A stretch of DNA of 56,248 nucleotides, taken from an uncultured Acetatifactor sp. Lineage in GTDB: Bacteria; Bacillota; Clostridia; Lachnospirales; Lachnospiraceae. Where the stretch lies: contig CALWSL010000019.1 of the NCBI GenBank assembly GCA_944384205.1, positions 1 to 56,248 of the forward strand. The letters are read 5' to 3'. Below the pieces are notes generated by a model. That model did no database searches. It was not told where the DNA came from and worked only from the letters and a program-made list of their open reading frames with translations. The position numbers and the translations under genes were made by a program. Shown one piece after another: positions 1-7,537 of the stretch (the stretch's first letter is position 1; the number at the start of each line of letters is the position of its first letter).

Positions 1-209
1 GCGACTGGGGTGATTATACCAATGAAAACGGCGAGCGCTGCGGCAAGTGGGTACGTTACGATGAGAACGGACACATGGTAAAAGGCTGGCAGACCACCGA
101 TACAGGAAGCTGGTTCTTTGATTATACTTATGGAACGATGGCAAAGGGTATTGCAAGCATTGACGGAACAGAGTACAGTTTTGATTCTGTTACAGGTATT
201 TTGCGATAG
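1..209 (+). CDS. C-terminal end of a cell-wall-binding repeat protein (partial)
   Basis: The reading frame is open from the window edge (first full codon at 3) to TAG at 207-209. The last 68 residues contain aromatic/glycine repeats of the choline/cell-wall-binding type (KGWQTTD..SWFFDY..GTMAKG.., then a final short unit ending GILR). Such repeats form beta-hairpin solenoids that hold secreted proteins to the envelope. The N-terminal, catalytic or adhesive part lies outside the window, so its function is unknown. A strong terminator follows directly, so this is the last gene of its unit and is separate from spmA. Confidence 0.75.
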   Translation, partial: DWGDYTNENGERCGKWVRYDENGHMVKGWQTTDTGSWFFDYTYGTMAKGIASIDGTEYSFDSVTGILR

Positions 210-217
210 AAAAGAAG

Positions 218-267
218 AGAGCTTTTGCGAAACAGAGAAATCCTCTGCAGAGCAAAAGCTCTTTTTT
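218..267 (+). terminator. Rho-independent terminator of the cell-wall-binding gene
   Basis: A 10-bp perfect stem (GAGCTTTTGC at 219-228 with GCAAAAGCTC at 252-261) is followed by a run of T to 267. It lies 9 bases after the upstream stop codon. Confidence 0.85.
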
Positions 268-324
268 GGAAAGAAAATAAAGTTTCGGCATATATTGATA
301 GAGAAGCATTATGTGGAGAAGTCT

Positions 325-951
325 ATGCTGAATTATATTTGGGCGGTTATGATCCTTTTGGGAATCGTTTATGCAGCCTGTACGGGGCAGATGGAGGCGG
401 TGACCAATGCCGCATTGGACAGCGCCGGGGAGGCGATTTCCCTTTGCCTTACCATGGCGGGGGTTATGGCGCTCTGGATGGGACTGATGGAAATTGCGCA
501 GAAAGCGGGATTAATTCAGAAAATGACAAGAGGAATCAGTCCTTTTCTGCAATTTATGTTTCCGCGGATTCCGCGGGAACATCCTGCGCTTGGATACATA
601 GCAACAAATATTATTGCCAATGTAATGGGACTTGGCTGGGCGTGTACCCCTGCCGGACTGAAAGCTATGGAGGCATTGGCGCAGTTAGAGGCAGAGCGGG
701 GAAATACGGCTTATAACAGTGAAGATGCTCCCGCCGCAAACCGGGTTGCCAGCAATGAAATGTGTACCTTCCTGATTCTGAATATTTCATCCCTGCAGCT
801 GATACCTGTCAATATGATAGCATACCGAAGTCAGTATGGAAGTGCAGACCCTGCCTGTATTATTGCTCCGGCAATCATAGCAACACTCATCAGTACGGTA
901 GCGGCTATTCTATATTGTAAGGCAAAGGAGCACAGCAAATGGAGATATTGA
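325..951 (+). CDS. spmA: Spore maturation protein A, nucleoside-recognition (Gate) domain
   Basis: This is a 208-residue polytopic membrane protein that starts MLNYIWAVMILLGIVYA. I place the start at ATG 325 because a GGAGAA ribosome site sits at 314-319; a longer open frame reaching to 118 would run back through the upstream terminator. The family carries the nucleoside-recognition Gate domain. In Bacillus subtilis, SpmA and SpmB act together in dehydration of the spore core. Visible segments include the glycine-rich IATNIIANVMGLGWACTPAG stretch typical of the family. The stop overlaps the spmB start by 13 bases, which indicates translational coupling. Its presence suggests a spore-former. 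Confidence 0.88.
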   Translation: MLNYIWAVMILLGIVYAACTGQMEAVTNAALDSAGEAISLCLTMAGVMALWMGLMEIAQKAGLIQKMTRGISPFLQFMFPRIPREHPALGYIATNIIANVMGLGWACTPAGLKAMEALAQLEAERGNTAYNSEDAPAANRVASNEMCTFLILNISSLQLIPVNMIAYRSQYGSADPACIIAPAIIATLISTVAAILYCKAKEHSKWRY

Positions 952-1466
952 CACATGTGTCGGATATAATCATACCACTGATTATCTTCTTCGTGGTAGG
1001 TTACGGAATGGTATCGGGAATCAAAGTATACGAGACCTTTTTGAAAGGGGCAAAGGATGGACTTAAGGTGGTGGTCGATATCATTCCCACGCTGGTGGGC
1101 TTAATGGTGGCTGTGGGAATTCTGCGCGCATCGGGATTTTTTGACATGCTTGGAAGCCTGCTGGGACCGTTCACAGAGCTTTTGGGACTGCCTGCGCAGC
1201 TCATTCCTCTTTTGATTGTCAAAATGTTTTCCTCCTCGGCGGCGACAGGGCTGGTGCTTGATATCTTCAAAACCAGCGGTCCCGATTCCTATGCGGGAAT
1301 GCTTACTTCAATATTAATGAGCTGTACGGAAACCATTTTCTATACGATGAGTGTCTATTTCCTTGCGGCGAAAGTAACCAAAACGAGATACACGCTTGCG
1401 GGCGCGCTCTTTTCTACCCTGGTGGGTACTGTTGCCAGCGTAATTCTTGCCGGAATGATGGTGTGA
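939..1466 (+). CDS. spmB: Spore maturation protein B
   Basis: This 175-residue membrane protein is the second half of the spmAB pair. It begins inside the end of spmA (ATG 939). Typical family features are visible: an N-terminal helix (IIIPLIIFFVVGYGMVSG), the conserved KDGLKVVVDIIPTLVGLMVAVGILRASG block, and a C-terminal segment containing SCTETIFYTMSVYF. It probably forms a membrane complex with SpmA during late sporulation; that role comes from B. subtilis. The gene meets the AEC transporter gene tail to tail 16 bases later, and I see no clear terminator between them. Confidence 0.9.
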   Translation: MEILTHVSDIIIPLIIFFVVGYGMVSGIKVYETFLKGAKDGLKVVVDIIPTLVGLMVAVGILRASGFFDMLGSLLGPFTELLGLPAQLIPLLIVKMFSSSAATGLVLDIFKTSGPDSYAGMLTSILMSCTETIFYTMSVYFLAAKVTKTRYTLAGALFSTLVGTVASVILAGMMV

Positions 1467-1482
1467 GCATGAGGCGGCTTCG

Positions 1483-2430
1483 TTAAATCAACCCCATACT
1501 GCGCAGCAGAAACAGCCAGGCGGTCAGTGTAACGGAGCTTAAGAAGGTGGTGGCGACCACGACGCTGGAAGTCAATGTCCCTTCGTGCCCCATATTTTTT
1601 GCCATAATATAGCAGCTTACTGTGGTGGGTGAGCCAAGCATTACAAGAATGGCAACCATTTTTTCCCCGGTAAAACCCATGGCAACAGCCAGAGGCAGAA
1701 AAACGGCGGGAAGTACGACAAGCTTTAACAAAGTGGCAACACAGGTGGGAACCATTTCCTTTAATGCCTTGCGTCCTTCAAAACCTGCTCCCAGTCCGAT
1801 TAATGCCAGAGGAGTTGCCAAAACCGAAATATTGTTGACGGTTTTGGTGATAATAACGGGAAAGGAAATCCTGCAGACGGAAAATAGCATTCCCAGCAAA
1901 ATTCCAATAATGATGGGATTGGTGAAAATTCCCTTTACAGAAGCTTTCAGGGAAGTTTTGTCCAAGCCGTGTGAAGCAGGTCCTGTAAACGACAAAATCA
2001 AAACTGCGGCGATATTATAAAGAGGAACAGTGCCGATAATCATCAGCGGCGCCATGCCGGAAGTGCCATAGATATTCTGAATAAACGCAATGCCCAGAAC
2101 TGCGGCGCTGCTGCGGTAGCACGCCTGTACAAACTCGCCGAGCCGTGATTTGTTGTGATACAAGAAGCCAGCAGCCAGCCAAATCACAACAATGCAGGTC
2201 AGCGTTACCAGAAAACAATACATTACATATCGGGTATCCCATACACTGTAAAAATCTGATTCGGAAATATCCCGGAACAAAAGAACCGGAAGGGAGACCT
2301 TATAATTAAAAGAATTCAGCGTTTTGACAAAGTGCTCATCCAAAATATGCAGTGCTTTTAATATATATCCAATCACCATAACCAGAAAAATGGGAATGGT
2401 GGCGTTGAGACTAAACATTAATTGTTCCAT
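1483..2430 (-). CDS. AEC-family (auxin efflux carrier-like) transporter
   Basis: This is a 315-residue protein with about ten hydrophobic segments arranged as two five-helix repeats. It opens MEQLMFSLNATIPIFLVMVIGYILK, the usual start of bacterial AEC (PF03547) permeases such as malate or auxin-like organic acid carriers. The ATG at 2430 is preceded on the minus strand by a GGAG ribosome site and by a near-consensus promoter at 2461-2489. The substrate cannot be inferred; neighbours give no pathway hint. A small organic acid is the usual guess for clostridial homologues. Confidence 0.85.
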   Translation of the reverse strand: MEQLMFSLNATIPIFLVMVIGYILKALHILDEHFVKTLNSFNYKVSLPVLLFRDISESDFYSVWDTRYVMYCFLVTLTCIVVIWLAAGFLYHNKSRLGEFVQACYRSSAAVLGIAFIQNIYGTSGMAPLMIIGTVPLYNIAAVLILSFTGPASHGLDKTSLKASVKGIFTNPIIIGILLGMLFSVCRISFPVIITKTVNNISVLATPLALIGLGAGFEGRKALKEMVPTCVATLLKLVVLPAVFLPLAVAMGFTGEKMVAILVMLGSPTTVSCYIMAKNMGHEGTLTSSVVVATTFLSSVTLTAWLFLLRSMGLI

Positions 2431-2460
2431 GTTTTTCGTACTCCTTACATTTCTTCTATA

Positions 2461-2489
2461 TTTATAGTTTTTTTTACAGGAATTGTCAA
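2461..2489 (-). promoter_or_regulatory. SigA-type promoter of the AEC transporter
   Basis: On the minus strand TTGACA (2489-2484) is separated by 17 bases from TATAAA (2466-2461). The element lies 31 bases upstream of the start codon. Confidence 0.8.
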
Positions 2490-2492
2490 TAG

Positions 2493-2522
2493 TTGTAAAA
2501 GGCGAGGCTTTTGTGGTAAAAT
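2493..2522 (+). promoter_or_regulatory. Promoter of the Mrr-like nuclease gene, possibly leaderless
   Basis: TTGTAA (2493-2498), an 18-base spacer and TAAAAT (2517-2522) lie immediately before the ATG at 2529. Transcription would be expected to begin within a base or two of the start codon, and no ribosome-binding site is visible. It is back to back with the AEC promoter. Confidence 0.45.
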
Positions 2523-2528
2523 ACGGGC

Positions 2529-2981
2529 ATGAATACTTATATGCCAGTAATAACAGTTATAATTTCCATAGTGATATTGCTCATTGCCGGAATCGCAATC
2601 CGGCGGTTGATTTCATCCAAACGAACAACCCCCGGTGATATTGATATCATGGAGGGACACGATTTTGAATACTTTTGTGCGGAGCTGCTGAAAAAACGGG
2701 GATTTTTGGAGGTGGAAGTAACGAAGGGCAGCGGTGATTATGGAATTGACATTCTTGCGGAAAAGGACGGCGTTACCTATGCCATACAGTGTAAGTGCTA
2801 TACGGCGCCTGTGGGAGTCAAAGCAGTGCAGGAGGCATATGCGGGCAGGGATTATTACGACTGCATGGTGGGCGCTGTGCTGTCCAACCAGTATTTTACG
2901 GCTCCCGCCGTGGAAGCCGCCAAAAAGCTGAAAATCCTGTTATGGGATAGAGGTTATTTAGAGTCGATGATGGAGGAATAG
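2529..2981 (+). CDS. Membrane-anchored restriction-endonuclease-like (Mrr_cat) protein
   Basis: This 150-residue protein has one N-terminal membrane helix (residues about 5-27, VITVIISIVILLIAGIAI) followed by a cytoplasmic PD-(D/E)XK domain of the Mrr_cat type (PF04471). The motif residues are visible: D in GSGDYGIDILAE and QCK in YAIQCKCY, then the KAVQEAYAGRDYY helix. Relatives are small single-helix nuclease-fold proteins common in Firmicutes; most are uncharacterised, with DNA cleavage presumed. The marR gene begins 1 base after its stop, so the two are probably co-transcribed. No obvious ribosome site precedes the ATG (see finding). Confidence 0.8.
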   Translation: MNTYMPVITVIISIVILLIAGIAIRRLISSKRTTPGDIDIMEGHDFEYFCAELLKKRGFLEVEVTKGSGDYGIDILAEKDGVTYAIQCKCYTAPVGVKAVQEAYAGRDYYDCMVGAVLSNQYFTAPAVEAAKKLKILLWDRGYLESMMEE

Positions 2982-2982
2982 T

Positions 2983-3477
2983 GTGGATATCACTTCAACT
3001 TTAAACGAGGTGCTGGTAAAGCTCTTTCGTGATATTACGATAATTGAAGAAAAAGCAATCAAAACAGGCGAGTATAAGGACTTGACTGTAAATGACATGC
3101 ACGTCATAGAGGCGATTGACAGGAAGGAACCGAAAAGCATGTCGTCAGTCGCAAAGGCTTTATCCGTCACTACGGGTACGCTGACGATTTCCGTCAATGG
3201 ACTGGTGAAAAAGGGTTATGTAAACCGTACCCGCAGTGAGGAGGATCGAAGAGTTGTGCTGATATCCCTGACCGATAAAGGCTGCAGGGCGTTTGCACAG
3301 CATCAGGATTTCCATCAGAAAATGATACATGCGGTGGTGGAAGGACTGACGGCAGAGGAGCAGGTTATTTTGGAGAGGGCGCTTAAGAATGCAAATTCGT
3401 TTTTCCGTTCTGTCTCCGATTCCGGTTCCAGACGCTCCAGCAAAGAAGTAAAATCCGAGGGACCGCAATCCAGATAA
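2983..3477 (+). CDS. MarR-family transcriptional regulator (FabT-like)
   Basis: This is a 164-residue winged-helix regulator. It starts at GTG 2983, with GGAGG at 2972-2976 inside the end of the preceding gene. The DNA-binding part is SMSSVAKALSVTTGTLTISVNGLVKKGYVNRTRSEEDRRVVLISLTDKG: recognition helix plus the wing with the characteristic DRR. The sequence resembles the clostridial regulators of fatty-acid synthesis (FabT group), but no fab genes are nearby, so that role is not supported here. The last 54 codons are antisense to the end of the convergent DUF885 gene. The family core ends near residue 143, so the final 20 residues look accessory. Confidence 0.85.
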   Translation: MDITSTLNEVLVKLFRDITIIEEKAIKTGEYKDLTVNDMHVIEAIDRKEPKSMSSVAKALSVTTGTLTISVNGLVKKGYVNRTRSEEDRRVVLISLTDKGCRAFAQHQDFHQKMIHAVVEGLTAEEQVILERALKNANSFFRSVSDSGSRRSSKEVKSEGPQSR

Positions 3478-5282
3478 AATTTATGGAAAGCATAATCGGT
3501 ATAGGACGTTCCCCACAGCGCTTTAGCCTGCTTTTGCAGCTCCAGTATCTCCAGATATCCGAGGTAATATTTCAGGTAATTACAGGGTTCTTCTGCAATG
3601 TAGGTGTAGATTGCTTTGACGGCGCTGCTGTTTTCAATGCCGAATTTTTCCAGAACCTGAGCAACCTGGGAATAGGAAGCGTTCTCGTAGTGAATCATAA
3701 TATCAAGCAGAGAGTAAAGGCATAGCTGCAAACTGCGGTTATGCTTTTCCAATTCAATATAGAGGGAATCCATATTCTGATTTCGCTCTTTCATCAGGTC
3801 GGCAGCATAGTCATAGGAAATAAATTCGACATACAGTGCCCAGCCCTCCAGATAGCCGCCGTACCACAGAACCTGGCGCACATTATTTTCACCGTTGTTC
3901 AGAAAAGTACGGTTGCTGTACACAGTCTGGTATAAATGCCCCGGATAACCTTCATGTGCCAGTGTGGTGTAAAGCTCAAGTCCGGTGGGTGAATTTTTCT
4001 CATTAATATAAATTACATTGTTATCCGTATCGTCCAATGGGGCAGTCAGGTAAAAGGCGGGTGCGCAATATTTTTCCAGGCTGGAAGACACTGTTTTGAC
4101 GCAAACGGAAGGATACTGTCCGCTCACGGATTGTCTGTCAGAGGTTTCTGCAGACCCGGAGTTATCTGTGGGGAGGGAAGGGAAATCATCCTGCATCCGT
4201 ATCTGCAAATCCCGCAGCATATCATCCGCATTATCGTAGGGAAAAAAGTCTGCCTCCTCGTTGGACAGATAGTGGAAAATATCTGGATTTTCGGTGGTAA
4301 GGGTGTGGATACTTTCGTATTCCCGATGAAAAGCTTCGCTTAAAAGCTCTTTTATCTCGTCTATGCTTCGGTAGGAGCCTGTTTCAGAGCGCACAAGATA
4401 TTGATAATATTCGGTTCCGCGGGGTTTTGATGCCAGTCCGGCAAGCTGGATGTTTTCGTCCTCCAGCAGAAACAAACCGTCCGCCAGCGCTTCATAGGCG
4501 GGCTGAAGTACTGTTTTCAGCAGTCTGTCATTTTGTGCGCAGAATTTTTCGGCTTCTTCGGAGGTCAGCACATCCGAATCGCAGAGAAGCTGTACTCTCT
4601 CCCGAAAAGTACTTTGCAGAAAATGAGTTCCCTGCTCCAGTTCGTCCTTTGACACGATAGTGTCGCATTGTTTTTTTACTTTTTCAAGGGAGGAGGCGGG
4701 CATAAGTAGTCCTGCCGCCGCCTTTTCTTTTTCATAGCGAAGCAGAGAGGCAAAATATTCGTCCGTCTGGTTCAAAAGAGAAAGGTAATCCGTCACATCC
4801 TGTTTGCAGCGGAAGGTGTATTCTGCCAGAAGAATCGGGAGCTGTGACTGCATACCGGAGGAAGGGGAAAGCGGTTCCTCATAATAGGCGTAACTGCTCA
4901 TGCGGAGAGAATTGTCCAGAGAACGGGTCAGCAGTCTGTAGGAATAGGCGTCCTCGTCGGAGAGTTTTTCAGGATCCAGCTTTTTCAAGGAAGCCAGCAC
5001 ATTTTCGGTGGCAGCCTGACTGCGCAGATACCCTTTTGCACTGTAACAGGGCAGTATCGCTTCATAATTGTGAATCCCGAAATTTTCCGGATATGCCAGC
5101 GTGTAGTGCATATTCAGGGTGCTTGAAAGCATTTCGTCATAAAAAACCTGCGAGGAAATGTGGGTGTATTTTTTTTCGTCATGCTTATAGGTAAAAAGGA
5201 AAATGGATATTCCTGCGAATACTGCCAGGACAAAAATTGCCAGCAGCAGTTGTCTTGTGGAAAGTGACTTGTGAGATTTCAA
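3315..5282 (-). CDS. DUF885-family zinc-peptidase-like membrane-anchored protein
   Basis: This is a large DUF885 (PF05960) protein. An N-terminal signal anchor (RQLLLAIFVLAVFAGISIFLF) is followed by an extracytoplasmic domain containing the family hallmark HEGYPGH, a metallopeptidase-like helix, and the downstream WYGGYLEGWALYVE segment with the likely third metal ligand. The start is uncertain: TTG 5282 has GGGAG upstream and gives 655 residues with the anchor at the N-terminus; another TTG at 5366 would give 683 but has no ribosome site. Substrate unknown; a secreted peptidase anchored outside the membrane is the likeliest role. Its C-terminus overlaps marR on the other strand by 163 bases. 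Confidence 0.8.
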   Translation of the reverse strand: MKSHKSLSTRQLLLAIFVLAVFAGISIFLFTYKHDEKKYTHISSQVFYDEMLSSTLNMHYTLAYPENFGIHNYEAILPCYSAKGYLRSQAATENVLASLKKLDPEKLSDEDAYSYRLLTRSLDNSLRMSSYAYYEEPLSPSSGMQSQLPILLAEYTFRCKQDVTDYLSLLNQTDEYFASLLRYEKEKAAAGLLMPASSLEKVKKQCDTIVSKDELEQGTHFLQSTFRERVQLLCDSDVLTSEEAEKFCAQNDRLLKTVLQPAYEALADGLFLLEDENIQLAGLASKPRGTEYYQYLVRSETGSYRSIDEIKELLSEAFHREYESIHTLTTENPDIFHYLSNEEADFFPYDNADDMLRDLQIRMQDDFPSLPTDNSGSAETSDRQSVSGQYPSVCVKTVSSSLEKYCAPAFYLTAPLDDTDNNVIYINEKNSPTGLELYTTLAHEGYPGHLYQTVYSNRTFLNNGENNVRQVLWYGGYLEGWALYVEFISYDYAADLMKERNQNMDSLYIELEKHNRSLQLCLYSLLDIMIHYENASYSQVAQVLEKFGIENSSAVKAIYTYIAEEPCNYLKYYLGYLEILELQKQAKALWGTSYTDYAFHKFYLDCGPSDFTSLLERLEPESETERKNEFAFLSALSKITCSSAVSPSTTACIIF

Positions 5283-5450
5283 AAGGCTCCCATCCTGTGT
5301 TTCTTTAGAACATTTGCTTAAATATATGCAGTATTTTTTGGCAATATGAAACAGACAAACGACCAAAAATCATCAAAAAACAGCAAGATTAAGATAATTT
5401 AACAAAAAAACCGTTTTTTTTTCTGCCAAAACCGTTACCTCGTCACTAGA

Positions 5451-5478
5451 CGGACACTGGGAACTATGCTAGTATAAG
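5451..5478 (+). promoter_or_regulatory. Possible promoter of the transketolase operon
   Basis: CGGACA (5451-5456) is separated by 16 bases from TATAAG (5473-5478). A small hairpin (GCTGTA/TACAGC, within 5501-5519) occupies the leader before the GGAGG at 5526-5530. Confidence 0.4.
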
Positions 5479-5535
5479 TGTCGGAAGACGAAAATTCACG
5501 GCTGTAGCGCCTGTTACAGCGGAATGGAGGATAGA

Positions 5536-6378
5536 ATGAACAATTTAGAGCTGCAAAAACGTGCGAATGAAATTCGCAAAGGCATTATTACCGCAGTTCA
5601 CAGTGCAAAAGCAGGACACCCGGGCGGGTCGCTTTCGGCTGCAGATGTATTTACGTTTTTGTACTTTGAAGAAATGAATATAGATCCCCAAAATCCTGAC
5701 AAAGAGGATAGAGACAGGTTCGTATTATCCAAGGGGCATACGGCTCCCGGACTTTATGCGGCATTAGCGCACAGAGGTTTTTTCCCTGTGGAGGATTTGA
5801 TCACCTTAAGAAAGCTTGGCTCTTATTTACAGGGACATCCCTGTATTCATATTCCCGGCGTGGATATGTCATCGGGTTCTCTGGGACAGGGCATTTCCGC
5901 AGCGGTGGGCATGGCTCTGGGGGCGCAGATGGATGGCAGGAATTTCCGTGTATATACATTGCTTGGCGACGGCGAGATTCAGGAAGGGCAGGTTTGGGAA
6001 GCGGCTATGCTTGCAGGCTTCCGCAAGCTGGATAACCTGTGTGTGATGGTAGATAATAACAATTTGCAGATTGACGGTGCGATTGATGAGGTATGTTCTC
6101 CCTATCCGATTGATAAGAAATTTGAAGCATTTAATTTCCATGTGATTCATGCAGATGCCCATGATTTTGATGCGCTTCGTGCGGCATTTAAAGAGGCAAG
6201 GGAAACCAAGGGTATGCCCACTTGTATCGTTCTGCACAGCATCAAGGGAAAGGGCGTCTCCTTTATGGAGAATCAGGCAGGCTGGCACGGCAAGGCGCCT
6301 AACGATGAGGAATTCGCTGTTGCAATGGCGGATTTGGAAAAAATCGGCGCAGAATTAGAGAAAGCAGGTGAAGCATAA
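5536..6378 (+). CDS. Transketolase, N-terminal (thiamine-diphosphate-binding) subunit
   Basis: This 280-residue subunit is the first half of a split transketolase. The start is ATG 5536 because GGAGG (5526-5530) lies just ahead; an in-frame ATG at 5524 would absorb that site. Visible motifs are AKAGHPGGSLSAADVFTFLYF (N-terminal catalytic histidine), LSKGHTAPGLYAAL, and the thiamine-diphosphate motif GDGEIQEGQVWEAAM ending in DNNNLQIDG. It transfers two-carbon ketol groups in the non-oxidative pentose phosphate pathway in the cytoplasm. The C-terminal subunit follows with a one-base overlap. Ribulose-phosphate epimerase lies 4 kb downstream. Confidence 0.93.
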   Translation: MNNLELQKRANEIRKGIITAVHSAKAGHPGGSLSAADVFTFLYFEEMNIDPQNPDKEDRDRFVLSKGHTAPGLYAALAHRGFFPVEDLITLRKLGSYLQGHPCIHIPGVDMSSGSLGQGISAAVGMALGAQMDGRNFRVYTLLGDGEIQEGQVWEAAMLAGFRKLDNLCVMVDNNNLQIDGAIDEVCSPYPIDKKFEAFNFHVIHADAHDFDALRAAFKEARETKGMPTCIVLHSIKGKGVSFMENQAGWHGKAPNDEEFAVAMADLEKIGAELEKAGEA

Positions 6379-7319
6379 TGGCACAGGAAATAAAAAAGAT
6401 AGCTACCAGAGAGAGCTATGGAAACAGCTTGAAAGAACTGGCAGAGGAATTTCCCAATCTGGTTGTACTGGATGCGGACCTTGCAGAAGCAACCAAGACC
6501 GGTATTTTTAAAAAAGCATATCCTGACCGTCATATTGACTGCGGTATTGCAGAGTGCAATATGATGGGCGTGGCTGCGGGGTTATCTCTGGTCGGCAAGA
6601 TTCCCTTCGTCAGCTCCTTTGCTATGTTTGCGGCGGGACGCGCATTTGAGCAGGTTCGCAACTCCATCGGCTATCCTCATCTGAACGTGAAAATCGGTGC
6701 AACCCATGCGGGAATTACCGTGGGGGAGGATGGCGCCACCCATCAGTGCAACGAGGATATCGCGCTGATGAGGACGATTCCCGGTATGGTGGTTATGTGT
6801 CCCTCCGATGATGTGGAAGCAAGAGCGGCGGTTCGTGCCGCTATCGAATATGAAGGTCCCGTATATATCCGTTTCGGACGCTCTGCAGTGCCTGTGATTA
6901 ACGACAGACCCGATTATAAGTTTGAAATCGGCAAAGGGACCGTAGTCCGTCCCGGTAAGGATGTGACAATCGTGGCAACCGGTATCTGCGTGGATTCCGC
7001 ACTGGGCGCGGCTGAAAAGCTGGCGGCAGACGGCATTGATGCCGAGGTAGTAAACATTTGTACCATCAAGCCTCTCGATGAGGAGCTTATCATTGCCAGT
7101 GCAAAAAAGACCGGCAGGGTTGTTACCGTTGAGGAGCATTCCGTTATCGGCGGGCTTGGAAGTGCCGTGTGCGACTGCCTTTCCGAGAAGTGTCCTACTC
7201 CGGTGAAAAAAATCGGTATGCAGGATATCTTTGGCGAATCCGGTCCTGCGGCGGCGCTGGTTGAAAAGTACGGTCTGGATGCCGCAGGTGTGTATAAAGC
7301 AGTAAAAGAATTGTTCTAA
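6378..7319 (+). CDS. Transketolase, C-terminal (pyrimidine-binding and regulatory) subunit
   Basis: This 313-residue second half of the split enzyme starts at ATG 6378, sharing its A with the stop of the first subunit (TAATG). The pyrimidine-binding domain covers roughly residues 1-170: DADLAEATKTG, IAECNMMGVAAGLS containing the glutamate that activates thiamine diphosphate, and THAGITVGEDGATHQ. The transketolase C-terminal domain covers the rest (GKDVTIVATGI..., VEEHSVIGGLG). It forms a heterotetramer with the preceding subunit. A strong terminator ends the operon. Confidence 0.93.
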   Translation: MAQEIKKIATRESYGNSLKELAEEFPNLVVLDADLAEATKTGIFKKAYPDRHIDCGIAECNMMGVAAGLSLVGKIPFVSSFAMFAAGRAFEQVRNSIGYPHLNVKIGATHAGITVGEDGATHQCNEDIALMRTIPGMVVMCPSDDVEARAAVRAAIEYEGPVYIRFGRSAVPVINDRPDYKFEIGKGTVVRPGKDVTIVATGICVDSALGAAEKLAADGIDAEVVNICTIKPLDEELIIASAKKTGRVVTVEEHSVIGGLGSAVCDCLSEKCPTPVKKIGMQDIFGESGPAAALVEKYGLDAAGVYKAVKELF

Positions 7320-7342
7320 CTAATCATATCATAGATAATACA

Positions 7343-7382
7343 ACAGCTTCCCGTTTATTTTGCAGCCGGGAAGCTGTTTTTT
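7343..7382 (+). terminator. Terminator of the transketolase operon
   Basis: An 11-bp perfect stem (ACAGCTTCCCG 7343-7353 with CGGGAAGCTGT 7367-7377) is followed by a T run. Confidence 0.9.
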
Positions 7383-7482
7383 GCAATATAATCTATTTAC
7401 ATCCCATGAAATTTTTACTATTATATATATATCTTTGTAATTGTGAGAAAACAGGCAATATTTTTCAAAATATACCTCGCAA

Positions 7483-7511
7483 TTATCAATATCAAATCGA
7501 CCCGATATAAT
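7483..7511 (+). promoter_or_regulatory. Promoter of the GH3 gene
   Basis: TTATCA (7483-7488), a 17-base spacer and TATAAT (7506-7511) lie 26 bases before the start codon. The region from 7383 upstream is very AT-rich, with no other recognisable site. Confidence 0.65.
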
Positions 7512-7537
7512 ATTTTTTATGAAAGGATTGGTTACAT

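Noticed and set aside
225-716. 163-codon frame overlapping spmA
   Set aside because: It is in a different phase of the spmA coding sequence; composition is Gly/Tyr/Cys-rich shadow and there is no ribosome site.
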